Shown: positions 42,492 to 54,394 of the stretch, piece after piece
Layout: the number at the start of each line of letters is the position of its first letter
How positions within the stretch are numbered: the stretch's first letter is position 1
Assembly (NCBI GenBank): GCA_903772945.1
Contig: CAICTM010000163.1
Span: 1-64,000 of the forward strand
DNA length: 64,000 nt
Direction of reading: 5' to 3'
DNA from: Seminavis robusta
Taxonomy: Eukaryota > Bacillariophyta > Bacillariophyceae > Naviculales > Naviculaceae
Notes under the pieces: model-generated
Database searches by the model: none
The model's input: the letters and a program-made list of their open reading frames with translations, nothing else
What the model was told of the DNA's origin: nothing
Program-made: the position numbers and the translations under genes

Positions 42492-45400
42492 ATGATGAGA
42501 CTGGCGTTCTCGGACAAAGTGTATGGACGAGATATTGAGGCCCAGGAGCTATTAAAGGCTGTGGAACGGATCCGTTCTGCCGCCTGTCCTGTCCATTCGG
42601 TTCTTGTGTATGGAGCCAGTGGCTGTGGGAAGACCAGGCTGTGTGATGTTGTCAAGGATCGCTGCAGCGTCAGCCAGGATATTTATTTCATCAGGGGGAA
42701 ATTCGATCAGTACGAAGATGGCAGTGTTCCTTACTCCGGGATTGCTCAAGCCGTGGAAGACCTTGTCCGTATCTTGACAGAGTCGGCAACCAACCATAAC
42801 AGCAGAAGCAACAATGATGAAGAGAATGACGACGAAACCATTGCCACAGCCTTGCGGGAAGGATTGGCTTACGAAGGTCGAATGCTGACCAAGTTGGTAA
42901 CAGGGTTGCAGGACATGTTGGGAGAACAACAAGACACGGATTCTTCCTCGGAAAACATGTCCTTCAGTTCCATCCGCATGGCCGTGGCGTTGTCTTCCTT
43001 TTTCGAGCGATTTTGCAGTCCAGATCGACCCGTCGTGTTATGCATCGACGACGTCCAATTTGCCGATCCAGATTCTCTCAGTCTGCTACAACATTTGATG
43101 GTGAGCGAGAAACTCTCCAATCTACTCTTTCTGGGAAGCATAAGAAGCGATGATGGCAACAGTAGTAGTAGCAGTGACATCCTCAGCACCTTTTTGGACA
43201 TGCCAAACACCACGCCACTTCATTTGGAAAATCTCAGTTTGGATAAACTAAACTTGTGGATATCCGAGTTGCTAGGAGCCACACGAGAAGACACACTGCC
43301 ATTGTCCAAAGTGTGTCTGCGGAAAACACTGGGGAACCCGTACTTTACGCAACAATTTCTCAAGGTCCTCGAGACCAAGGGGTTTTTGAAATTTGACGTA
43401 CTCACAGCACGGTGGCGGTGGGAATCCTCGGATCTGGTCTTTCAGACGGATGTGGCCCACAATGTGGTCCAAGCACTCACCAGTCGAATTCAAACCTTAC
43501 CGGCATCGGTGCGACGCTTACTACAATTGGCATCCTGTGTTGGCTTTGTCGTGGATATTGAACTCTTGAAAGGACTGGATGAGATGGAACGACGGCATCA
43601 CATGCTGCTGGCAGAACAAGAGAAAAAGTTGCTGCCAGAGGAGGACTTTATGGCATCCTGGAAAATCGCCGAAGCCGAGGGTATGGTGGAGTTATCGGAT
43701 ACAGGACTTGCCTGCAAGTTTTCCCATGACCGTGTGCAGCAATGCGCCTATGAGCTTGTACCCAAGGGGAAGACCCGCGAACTATTGCATTTGCGCATTG
43801 GCAAATACATACGCGACAAGTATCTAGGCAACATCAATAGCAGCAAGAACGACGTTTATCTCTTTCGGGCCGCTGATCAAATGAACCGTGGATCTGGTCT
43901 GATGGTGCAAGAGTCGGAACGCTTTGAGCTCATTCGTCTCAACCTCAAAGCCAGCCAGGTGGCAAGAACTCAGTCTGGAATCGAACAGGTAGCCACTTAT
44001 CTCCAAAAGGCAATTGCTTGTCACGAGCAAACAGACGACAATTCCAAATGGGAAGTGGACTATGAGTTGATTCTGGAGGTTTATAGTGGCTCAGCAGAGG
44101 CAGAGTTTTCAAGTGGCCGTTTTGATCAGGCAAGTGACCGCATCCAAACAGTCTCTACCATGGCTCGAGACCCCGCCGATACCATCCGCGCAAGAATAGT
44201 CTTCACTCAGATGGCCGGGGTACAATTGAACTTTCAAGGAGCTCTGGAGGAGTCACAATCCATGTTGAACTTACTTGGTGCCAAACTACCCGCTGCCACC
44301 GCCTTCAATATCATCTCGGAGATGAGAAAGACGCAACGTCTACTACGGGGCAAGTCCGATGCGGAATTGACGAGTCTGTGCAAGATGACAAACGAAAGGA
44401 TACGTACTATAATGTACATCTTGTATCTGGCTTCCATTTATGCTTTCAATGCTGACTTCCAGCTGGCGGCACTGATATATGTAAGCTGAAACTATGCACG
44501 AGTCGATGATTCATGCCAACCAAGCGCTAATCGACGTCCCAAACCTCTTTTTAAAAACAGCTACGAATGATGCAGCTTACACTACAACACGGTCTCTGTG
44601 GATGGTCACCTTATGCCTTTGTCGTCTATGGTTTGCTGTTGACGGGGAAGGGACAATATCAGGAAGCGTTTCGGTTATCGCAGATAGCCAAGCAATTGCA
44701 ACAAGAAAACGCATGCTTCCCTGCCTTCACCATGATGTCGACGATCTTCCTTTGGCACTTAAAGCAGCCTTTTCCAGAGTGTTTGGAACCGTCGCTTCGT
44801 GCATACCGTGTAGGGCTGGAAACGGGGGACATCATGTCTGGTGGTCTTTCTTTGAGCACCTACGCTGTTGTGTACCTGATGGTAGGGCTTCCACTGGTAC
44901 CACTAACTGTGGATCTCAAGCGCTTCGGAGCACAGCTTCGACTATTCAGATTGGGCCTGCCTCTCGCCTACATCCTGCCCATCTCGCAGCTGGCTCTTAT
45001 TTTGACGGGGCAGACAACCGAGTCAATGGAAGTAACCTGGGAATCCATCAAGCAGAATCATGATTGTTACGATGACAATGTATCTGCTGGATCTCCTCAC
45101 CAGCCTCCAGATATTATGCTTCAATACTTGAACATTTTCAATTTCTACCTGATGAAGGACACCAATCAACTTGAAGAGTCGGTGAAATCACTCCTCGCTA
45201 GGAAGACGAAACGGCTTCCGGGGGACACGGCCGTTTTCAACTTCTTTGCAACTTTTGTGGACGGACTTGCTGGTTTCGAACTCTGCCGAAAGCGGCCAAA
45301 GAAGAGGGCATATCGAAAACTTGCCAAGAGCGCTTTGAAGTGGCTTACCTTTTGCACAAAGAAGGAGTGCGTCAATTGTCTAGGAATGTTGCGACTTTTG

Positions 45401-45856
45401 GAAGCGGAGAAGAAGACGTTGAGCTCCTCTTGCAGCATTGAGACTGGTAGACGGCTGTACGACGAAGCAATATCTCAGCTTTCCCGAAGCGGCTTCACGA
45501 ACCTCTGCGCCATTGCGAACGAGCTGGCAGGGGAGTTTACATCCAGTCGAGGAGATTCGTATTGGACAGAGCAGTATTTGGCCAATTCGATGGGCTTGTA
45601 TGCTGAATGGGGCGCCAGTGTGAAGGTGGAGCACATGCGGTCACAGCATGGCTTTCTGAAGCCCCCAACTAACAGGAGACGCTCTGTCTCGCTGCGAGGA
45701 CGCCAGCGCTTCGAGGATACAACAATTTCTTCCTCCAACATGACCAATGGAGTTGGCAACAGGCCTCGTGCAGGCTCATCCGACGAGATGCTCGCCATAG
45801 GAGAAAACGAGGTGGCTGAATGCCACTGGTCGCGCCCAGGGAGAGAAGCGACCTGA
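42492..45856 (+). CDS. AAA ATPase with helical TPR-like C-terminal region
   Basis: Two exons, 42492-44480 and 44561-45856, with an 80-base GT-AG intron; the join gives AALIYLRMMQLTLQHG. 1094 residues. The N-terminal third is an AAA_16/STAND-type NTPase: VYGRDIEAQELLKAVER, Walker A VYGASGCGKTRL (about 38-50), and Walker B VVLCIDDVQFADPDSL (about 179-195). A winged-helix-like middle (FSHDRVQQCAYELVP) leads into long helical repeats of TPR type. In bacterial PknK/LuxR-type and diatom relatives this architecture usually carries a kinase, histidine kinase or cyclase at one end; none is visible here, and the chain ends in a Ser-rich tail. A signalling scaffold or regulatory ATPase is the best guess. 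Confidence 0.85.
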
Positions 45857-46211
45857 AGGATTCATGCCATTTTCAGTGTGTATCCCACAGGTATCAGCGA
45901 GCGACAGTCACTGACTGGGAACCGAGATCTACCGTACCGGTAGGCCATCGTTGGCCCATACGTGTCTTGCCCGTTCTCGGGGCTGCGAACATTCCAAGGG
46001 GGTCGAAACTGCCCTGGGCTTGAACTGGTGTTGAAACTGATCTTTACTCAGCTCTTGGAGGGTAATAGTGACTTCTGATGACTACTGTACCATGCCGATA
46101 GAATCTTATCTGATGACGAGAGGAATCAGGACACTTTTGATTGAAAAGGATGTACATTATAGATTACAGTTCTTATTCGTTGCTGCTACACCTTGCATCC
46201 GATAAGTGAGC
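45857..46211. other. Intergenic between convergent genes
   Basis: No gene recognised; holds TACCGGTAGG near 45936. Confidence 0.5.
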
Positions 46212-46697
46212 CTATGCGGCGGTGTTGGCAGGCGATGTAATGCGTTCGATTTGTTTTGTAAGCTCGGCTTCTTTCTGGAGGAGCGCGCATCGTTCTACCA
46301 TTTGCTGCTGAGCGGCAGCAGTCATGAGCTCCAACAACTTTCGTGAATCTTCTTCTTTTTCCGACATGGACTTGCGAGCACTCGGTCTTCGTTCCCTTGG
46401 TGATGTGGAATCCCATGAGACAACAGATTGACTGCAGGAAACGGTGCAGGCGTCCCCTTCCAAAGCCACCCTCAGCTTTCGAGCGAGGACTCGTCTGTGC
46501 AGCCTCGACTCAACACCCAGATCGTCCAATGTCTCCTGCACTTCAGTGGTCGACAAGGACGCCAAAAAGATGCCATCAATACCGCTGCCTCTCATGGTGT
46601 CGGCGTATGGCTTGAAGTGTCGTCCAAGAGTCTCAGCGGCGGCAGCCACCTCCTCAACGTCCCATTGTGCAATTCCTTTAGATTGATCAGCGCCCAT
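46212..46697 (-). CDS. Small SAM-domain protein with myristoylation-type N terminus
   Basis: 161 residues from the ATG at 46697, a single exon. The N terminus MGADQSKG fits the N-myristoylation rule (Gly2, Ser6). Residues about 10-78 look like a SAM domain: QWDVEEVAAAAETLGRHF, YADTMRGSGIDGIFLASLS, TEVQETLDDLGV and RRVLARKLRVAL. A Ser/Arg linker and a helical C-terminal segment (KLLELMTAAAQQQMVERCAL) that may coil follow. Suggests a membrane-tethered oligomerising adaptor; partners unknown. An upstream in-frame extension exists, but the Gly2 start makes best sense. Confidence 0.75.
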   Translation of the reverse strand: MGADQSKGIAQWDVEEVAAAAETLGRHFKPYADTMRGSGIDGIFLASLSTTEVQETLDDLGVESRLHRRVLARKLRVALEGDACTVSCSQSVVSWDSTSPRERRPSARKSMSEKEEDSRKLLELMTAAAQQQMVERCALLQKEAELTKQIERITSPANTAA

Positions 46698-49054
46698 GAT
46701 TTTGATTGTGTTTTTTCTGTTTAGCTTTTGAGGTTTCAAGATTGTGAGATAGAAAGATCGGAGCGTGGGTAGTGGGTAACCAATTCACCTGCAGCAATTA
46801 GAAAGCATGACTAAGTTTAGAAGAGCATTTAGAAGACTCACTTTTAACTTAGTCTTCTATCTTTGGGACACTGTACGAAAAAAGAATGCCAAAGGCGAAG
46901 CAATGACCGAGTAGACTTCTAATGACCGCCTTGAGAAGCCCCTCAAAAAACCAAGAACGCCACGTCAGAGTGAAGAATGGCCAAAGGCAGAAATTGCTTA
47001 TATCTTTTTATGACAAAAGAACTCGAAACTGAGCTTTTACTTATGCCCAACGACCCTAACAGCCTTCTACGAACTCAAGTCTGTTCTCCTGAACCTAGTC
47101 AGAATCGTTCTGTAGCCTCATAACTCCAGATTTAAAGATTGAAGACGCTCTACTATAGTAACTCACTGAAACAAAAATCTTGCTCACAAACTCGCTGTAG
47201 AAACCACAGCTCACAGTCCGCAGCCCACAGCCCACACCGGTAAACACAACACAATGTCATACATACTGTACTGTATTTCGTTGTTGTGCAAAATAAATGC
47301 TGTCTCCTGCTAACCGGCAAAGTGAGACATCTTGCTGCTGTTCTCCGGTGAGGAACTGAACTATTTCAACCGCGTACTTTTCTCCACTCGAAGTAAGAAA
47401 GTGTTTTGATTTTGGGCCTAGCTAGAGTGCAGCGAGGTCCCTGCAGCCAAGTCTCACATGGCCCGGCCCAACAGGAACGAAAGTAAGTAACTTCTTTGCG
47501 GGCCGATTTTGCTCCTTCTTTTGGAATTCTACAGCCAAACCAATCACACTGTGTACGACTCCAGAAGTAACCAAGAATGGGATACTGCACGTCCCTTAAG
47601 ACTCGGAAAGACAAAGTCAGCAATAATTGTACAGCTTGGCTGTTCGCAGAGGCGACCTGGCAAGCACCAGGCCCCAGCGTCCCAGCATCCCAGCGGCCCA
47701 GCGGCTGTTGGTATTTGATCTGTGTGCATAGACTAGTTACTGTAGTTGCAGGGCAGTTTCGGTAGCTGTTTCGGTACAGCCTGGTTCCAAACCAGGGGTA
47801 GCCAGCCAAGCTATCGCACTCTTGCCTCACCCGCCCTTTAAGGACATTCTTGGCAGCCAGAGGTGCAGGAGGAGAGCGTAGCATGTACTAGTACAAGTTG
47901 AAGGTAGGGCTCGACCATGACCAAAATCCCACGAAGGGAGGGATCAACTAACTTCAAGATCGATGCAATCTTAGTACAGAAACTGCAAGCAAGGGTTCAT
48001 CTGAGGAGATGCGCCGACCAGCTTTTGGAGTTTGCGGATGGTGCTCGTTCGCTCGCTCGTTGGTACCATTCACTGTGCACAGTTCGCCCACTCCTTTGCT
48101 TTGGAGCTGTTTGTATATCTGGGAAGGGGGCTTTCGGGGGGCTGCATACTGGGGGGGGGGCGGGTTGGTCGGATTGTTGACAGAAGTGTTCACTCGCAAG
48201 ATGAAGAATCAGATGAAGATGACGCTGGGATCTTTCAACAATGTACTAAAGCTCTGAAGACTGCGACCCGCAGCACAACAGTAAGTTAGAGCAGCAAGCA
48301 ATGCAGGGGTCCATAAACTGCGACGTGTCTCAACCAAACTTCCCATCTTGATTGAAATGGCATTACTTTCTCTTTGGATGGATCTTCGCCGCAACATTCG
48401 CAACATTCGAGGAAGCGGGGGAGATACCGGTAGCATGATCGAATCCAATGACCATGCATTACAGCAATTGTTCTGGGGCTGCCTGCCTTGAATCCAAGAA
48501 ATATAGTGTAGTGTATACAACCGTTCATGCACGGATCTTTATCCTGCACTCATGCATCTGCTAGATCTAGCTCTCTACTCTGTTGTCTACCGTATCTGAC
48601 TCATCAGTGATGGGCTATCTTTTCTACTAATGTCCATACCGGTATGAAACTTGTTTGGCCTTGGCTGTGCCTGCATGGATTTGATGAGGAGCTCGGGGTT
48701 TTCTCACGAGGCTTTCAGGGTTTCTAGTCGTTCTCTACGGTATTGCAAAGCTGCAGTTGAGGGTCCCGAAGGTCTTCACCTACCTGCACTGAATGGATTG
48801 CCTTGCCATTGGATCTTTTTGGATCTTTACCCAGTGGTTTGCGGAACGGGATACAAAATACCCCTTCTACCTTACTTCGGATTGCAGTCTTACAGGAAGA
48901 GCGGGAAACAAAGCGGAAGTTAAGATGCGAAAGAAGCAGGGTTGTCGCCACATCTACAGTCATCGAGGTTGACTCCCTCAAAAGGATTGGAGGCAAATTC
49001 CATTTCGAAGTCATTTTCATGCCTCATCGTTGTTGATAGCCCAAGGCCTTGCCC
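46698..49054. other. Intergenic, 2.4 kb, no gene seen
   Basis: No frame has family support on either strand. Holds a run of ten G (48151-48160), TACCGGTA at 48426 and 48637, and the third copy of the dispersed repeat. Confidence 0.5.
48597..48760 (+). repeat. Dispersed repeat, copy 3
   Basis: Same order of blocks as the copies at 4289-4460 and 4519-4700: CTGACTCATCAG, GGGCTATCTTTTCTACTAATG, GGCCTTG, GATGAGGA, GGCTTTCAGGGTTTCT and ATTGCAAAGCTGCA. It includes an internal TACCGGTA absent from the other two copies. Confidence 0.65.
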
Positions 49055-50879
49055 ATGGTTTTCATATTCAAGGAAGTCGGAGAACACAACACGTCCAGCG
49101 TCTTCTATGAGGTTGATCACAGTGGTAAGAACAGTCAGCCACAAGATGGAGACAGTGACTTGCATGGTAACCGCAGTGACCACAACCAAAACAGCAGCAA
49201 GTCAGAGCAAGCACACCACGTTCTTGATGACGACGACGATGAATACCACCAAGACGACGAGCTGTCTCCATCCTACAAGGAGATTGTAGCGTCATCCTTT
49301 TGGGTTCACAAGCTGCAACATCGATGTCCTCGTCTTTTCTACATTACAACCGAACTGGTCATTCCACTTCTCATCTTGATTGGAATGTCCTTTCTGTTTG
49401 GATGGTGCCTGGCAAAGTTCGAGATGGTGGGAGAAATTGAAGCCAATGATCAATCTATCGGAGAGAATCTCTTTCTCTATATTTTCCATTCTTTGGAACG
49501 GATATCGCTTTGGGTAGGCATGGGAGATGCTGCCTCGCAGTGTTTGGGATCCCTTACGGAAAACCATGAAAATATGACGGTATTGGAACAGAGCTTTCCC
49601 AATCTGAACGAATCCATGTTCGATTGTGCCGTCAACGAAGGATCTACCAAGTTCGTACCTCTGGAGCCCATTGACTTTTTGGTGGGAGGTGGAGTGAGTT
49701 TGACCTTTGATTGGATGACATGCCCCGACAACATTGAGCACGACGAAAGTTCCAACAACCAAACTGGTTTTCTCAACTTTTCGGAACCAGTTTTTGAACG
49801 GTTGGGGTTGAATCCAAAGGATCAGCATGATCGGCAATTCTTGGCATATATAATCAACTTCTACGATGACTTCCAAAAGGTTGTCGAGCAGTCTGACTAT
49901 TCCCCGGAAGAAGTTCTGTTTGACTTTGGACTGCTCTTGAACTTCACAAAGGAAGCCACTGGATCAAAAGATTGCAAGGTTCATCTTGCTGGTGGGGCTC
50001 TCTTTTGGTTTACCATCATGACAACAATGTAAGTTCAGTTGTTACGCATGCTGTAATGTACAATACAATCACCAAAGAAAAGTTTTGGGACTGAATCGAG
50101 GCTGCATCTCGCTTGCTGCTTGCGGAACAGTGGTTATGGAAATACAGCCCCTTCAACCAATGAAGGCCGACTCCTTGTATACACGTGTGGCTTTTTGACT
50201 ATCCTTGGCTTTGTGGCACTCAACAACACAGCTGCAAATGTTTGGAAGAATCTGATTGAGGACGCTTTCCTCCGCTTGAATTGGAAGCGTCTTGTGCACG
50301 GTCCAATTTGTGTGTTGTTTTGGTTGTGCACAACAATCTTGTGGATGCTTGTATTGGCATTATCCATTCAAAAGTACAGGAGAAATCGTATTGGAGATGA
50401 TTTCCCGCTGTCGGATGCGTATTGGTTTAGTTATATTACAACGACAACAGGTAAGAGCATTCCCAAAAGTGACCACATTTGTATGATTCCAGTTCTCACG
50501 GTGTGCTCTTGTTGCACGTGCTGCAGTTGGCTTTGGAGATATTCACATTTCCCATGAAGAGTTCAAAGTTGTGGACATGTTCTTTGTTCCCTTGTTGGTG
50601 CTGATGGGCTTTAACTTTCTAGGCATCTTTGCAGAAAAGTTGGTGGATTTGTACAATGAGTGGTTCCCCGCAAAGAGCGGATTTGGAAAGATTTTGGCAG
50701 TACAACGTGGTCGCAGACATCGTCAAAACATGGACACATCATCTCCTCGTCGAAACAATCGCGTGGATGCGAATGGAAAGTCCCATCAAGTTCGTAGCAG
50801 CAAGGAGAGATCTGTGCACTTTGATGAGCTGTCCACAAGAGAACGCCCTCGAGAGCCTCTTGTGGAGATAGATTGCTAG
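49055..50879 (+). CDS. Two-pore-domain potassium channel
   Basis: Three exons, 49055-50028, 50131-50450 and 50527-50879, with GT-AG introns of 102 and 76 bases. Both introns fall inside the pore loops, and splicing rebuilds both selectivity filters: MTTIGYGN and TTTVGFGD. 548 residues. An acidic, Asn/Asp-rich N terminus precedes M1 (about 95-122), a large extracellular insert (about 195 residues with five N-x-S/T sites, such as ENMTV and LNFSE), P1 at about 318-330, M2 (LLVYTCGFLTILGFVALNN), M3 (CVLFWLCTTILWMLVLALS), P2 and M4 (MFFVPLLVLMGFNFLGIF), then a basic cytosolic tail. A dimer should form a leak-type K+ channel. No EF hands, unlike plant TPKs. Confidence 0.93.
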
Positions 50880-51461
50880 CTAAAGTTAGTAGTATATGCA
50901 TGGATAGTCCCGCCCTCGGCAAATCAGCAAAATGAGAAGAAAAAACTTGGAAAACGAGTGATCGATCAAACTACAATAGCAAGTTGGCCAGTCTTGATGT
51001 CTTGATAGCTTGATAGATCCAGCTATAATACCAGGTAGGGAGCCAGAAGTAAATCTCTGACACCTAATTGGATTGGGCTTTGGAATGTGGACGGAAGCGG
51101 ATCCTGCAGATTAACGTCTGACATCATTTTGACGTTTCCCTGGCGCAAGTGCGCCCTCGGAGTTGAAAGCTGCGGAAGTTGCTGCCACCTTTCAAGGACT
51201 GCAATTTCAGAGGTGAGTGGAGAGGTGAGTTGCCCAATGGGAAAGCGTCATTTGCTCTGAAAGGACGATGCAGTTGTATTTCAATACGCAACCCCAAAGG
51301 AGGGAATCTTCTATCCAGCTCAACTCCATGTTCCCTGAGGATCGTCCTTTTTCATATCCTTGACGACTCTTGCTCGGCAAGATATCATTTTGATCTGATT
51401 GAGCGCCTTTTCGGAGGAAGTTAGTACTGGTAATAGTCAAGGATTCAGCAACAACATCAAC
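50880..51461. other. Intergenic, no gene seen
   Basis: Upstream region of the carboxypeptidase. The carboxypeptidase frame is open upstream of its ATG from 51399 by a further 21 codons. No signal-peptide exon could be found. Confidence 0.45.
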
Positions 51462-53985
51462 ATGTCGTCGCAGACCAAAACACCCGATGACTTTCGCGTG
51501 GTGGGGTTGGAGTCAGTCCAGCCTGCCTATGCCCAATTTGATGGAGAGATGTATGCGGGTATGTTGCCCGTTCTGGAGCCTGAGAAAAGTGGCGATGACA
51601 CTGCCGCCGACAAAAAGACAGTCGGTCAGATGATGTTTTGGATGTTTGAGCCTCCCACGCAATCCGTCGAGAATACCATTGTGGTCTGGTTGAACGGAGG
51701 TACGTAAGAGTAAAAGCAGCGCACTGAAGATGTTGTTGTTCTTGTTTTGGAGCTAATGTGAATTGTGATTCTCGCAAACGCAAACACTCTCTCGCGAACT
51801 GTCTTCAACAACAGGCCCCGGTTGTTCCTCGTTCAACTGTGGTGTCATGATGGAGAATAGTCCCGTCACTCAGCCATTGCGTCCTGCCGGATTTTGCTGT
51901 TTGGAGCCGACTCCCGAGTTGCATTACAATGAAAAGTACAGTTGGACTCAGGCGACCACCATGCTCTACGTCGAGCAGCCATTGGGCACTGGCTTCAGCT
52001 ACGGTCTCGATGGCTACGAGCCAGAAACCGAAGTGGACGTGGCCCGTGACTTGTACAACTGGTTTCAGTATTCCTTCTATCAATTGTTTCCCAAGTTTCG
52101 CAACTACAAACTCTTTGTCATGGGAGGTAAGTAAAAGCACACAAGTAAGCAGTGGTGGCCAATCCAGTGCTTGGGTCCAACTCACAGAAATCGAGTGCTT
52201 CTGGTGAATTTAGAATCCTATGCTGGCATGTTCATTCCTGCGGTGGCACAGCACTTCATGAAGGAGAACGAACGAAGAGTGGCCAAGGGAGCCAATGAAT
52301 GGATCATTCCTCTTGGAGGGGCTGCCCTGTAAGCGGAAATCCCTAGTCTTGGTTTGCTGTTGTCCTGTGTTTCACCAGGGAGATCTTACACTGCATCTCC
52401 CTTCCTTACAACATGTAGTGGAAATGGTTGGATTGATGCCACCATTCAAGGACCAGCCACCATTGATTACTCCTGGTGGCACGGACTGATTGACGCTCCC
52501 ACTCGTCACAGTTTGCACTTGACGTGGCAGGATTGTTTGGTCAACTACTATGATGAGTTTATTGATGACAAGAAGAAGAAGGACGGTGACGCTGTGAGCT
52601 TCAAACCACCCTTTCACCCATTCAATGTACAGGATGATTGCGGTGAGTACTGTATGACGTCTGCTGAAGGCCAGAGAGACGCGATACGAGTCCTCTAACT
52701 TCATTGTTCCAATTCCACTCATCTATCTACCTGCACAGGAATGATGTGGGGCATCTTGCAGGCGGCCGGCGGTGTCAATGCCTATGATGTCACTACCTGG
52801 GATCCCAATGTCGATCAGGTGAGCTTTCTGGGAGCTTGGCCCGTTTGAGAAGGCTGCAATGTGATGTAGCTAATGAATGTCTCCAATCTGTCATCGTTTT
52901 GTGCATCCAGGTCACGTTTACGTCGGAGGCATTCTATAATCGCCCTGATGTCAAGTCCATGCTGCATGCTCCTACCAACGTTACTTGGCATGGTTGTCGT
53001 CCCGGTGGTGGCCGCCGTCAATTGTCAGCCAACACGAACGAAGAACCCAGCAGTGTGCGCTCGGCCGAAGAGCGCCGCCGCAAGCTCCTGTACATGATGA
53101 ACGACAAGCCGATTTCCGTAGCCCCTTATATTGCCGATTTGCTGAATGGCGGCATTCCCGTCTTGGTGTACAATGGTGACCGGGACATGACAACCAAGTA
53201 AGCGACGTTATTGGATCCACAAAGGCAGCCAACCAAGTCAGTCGGTCTTACCTCACCACAACCAATTTTGTGTGTCTGTTTGTAGCATGGTTGGCAGCGA
53301 ATTGGTGTTGAATCAAATGACAGAATGGAACAACATTACTGAATGGCTGGATGCACCTCGTGGATTGTGGATGGATTCCGGATCCACCAGCAAGCACCCC
53401 AACGCAGGATGGGCCAAAGAGCTTGGCGGCCTTAGCTTTGTCGTGGTGTACAACAGGTAAGCTGGCTCCCTTGTTGGCTGGTTGCTTTGCTTGCTTGTTC
53501 TGCTTCAGCAATCTCACACTTTTTTCGTTTGCATTGCTTCTAGTGGCCACATGGTCCCGTACAATGTTCCAAGTCCATCCTTGGATTTGTTGAAGCGATT
53601 CTTGACCGGCGCTCCCTTCATCGATGTGGAGACGCCCCAGATTCGCTACTCCTCGGATCCATCCAAGTCTAAAAAGTACAAGGGAGCCGAGAAATGGATG
53701 AATACACCCGAGTACCCCGAACTACCCCAAGAGCACAGTCATCACGCAGCAGTTTCTGCCAGCAGCTACTACTATCGTGCCGTCAACTTTCCTGCCATGA
53801 CAGCCATGATGGGAACCAATAGTGGTGCCAAGAACGAAGAAACCTCCTTTGCTTGGGGCTCTGCGGGTGTTTCCTTCTTTGTCGGCATGTTGGTTTCCGT
53901 GATGATCATGCAGCTAGTGAATGGAAGGCCCCGCAAGGGAGGATATCAGCAGGTTCCCGAAGCTTCCTTGTCCGATGATGAATGA
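51462..53985 (+). CDS. Serine carboxypeptidase (S10 family), membrane-anchored, eight exons
   Basis: Removes C-terminal residues from peptides, usually in vacuole, Golgi or outside the cell. Exons: 51462-51699, 51815-52126, 52214-52328, 52419-52642, 52739-52818, 52911-53197, 53286-53456 and 53544-53985, all with GT-AG joins in one frame, 622 residues. Landmarks: VVWLNGGPGCSSF (oxyanion region), MLYVEQPLGTGFSYG, GGESYAGMFIP with nucleophile Ser185, LVYNGDRDMTTN with the catalytic Asp, and SGHMVPYN with catalytic His478, so the triad is complete. A membrane helix (AGVSFFVGMLVSVMIMQLV, about 583-602) and a short YxxV-type tail recall yeast Kex1. No signal peptide is visible at the chosen start; an upstream exon may be missing. 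The catalytic motifs sit at exon edges. Confidence 0.93.
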
Positions 53986-54394
53986 TCTAGCAAAGCAAAA
54001 GCAAAACTGCATGTGGATGACAGGGATCTATCCGGGTGTGTTGATCTACTACCATACTCTGACCAGCCATTCATACCTTTTTGGACTCCAGCTAGGTTAT
54101 TGCAAGCTTCTTACATTATATCTATAGAAACTCAGGTTGTCCATACCTACTACTAGCTAGCTAGAAAGCTACCCTCCTCACCATTGGCTGATCACCAGCA
54201 GCTTCAGTTCAGCATGCAAAGGATGGAACATCAAATTGTGAGGTGGGAGCAGCGTTGACTTTCAGCCGTGCATGAAGATTTAAAGGCCATCATTCTGAAA
54301 CCAATGACATCCAAGCTTCAAAAACAACAGGACAATCATTCAAAGAAACACCCCAGAATAGATCTACAATACAAACATACATGCTCCAACCACC
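53986..54394. other. Intergenic, no gene seen
   Basis: Contains CTAGCTAGCTAG at about 54155. No other feature. Confidence 0.5.
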
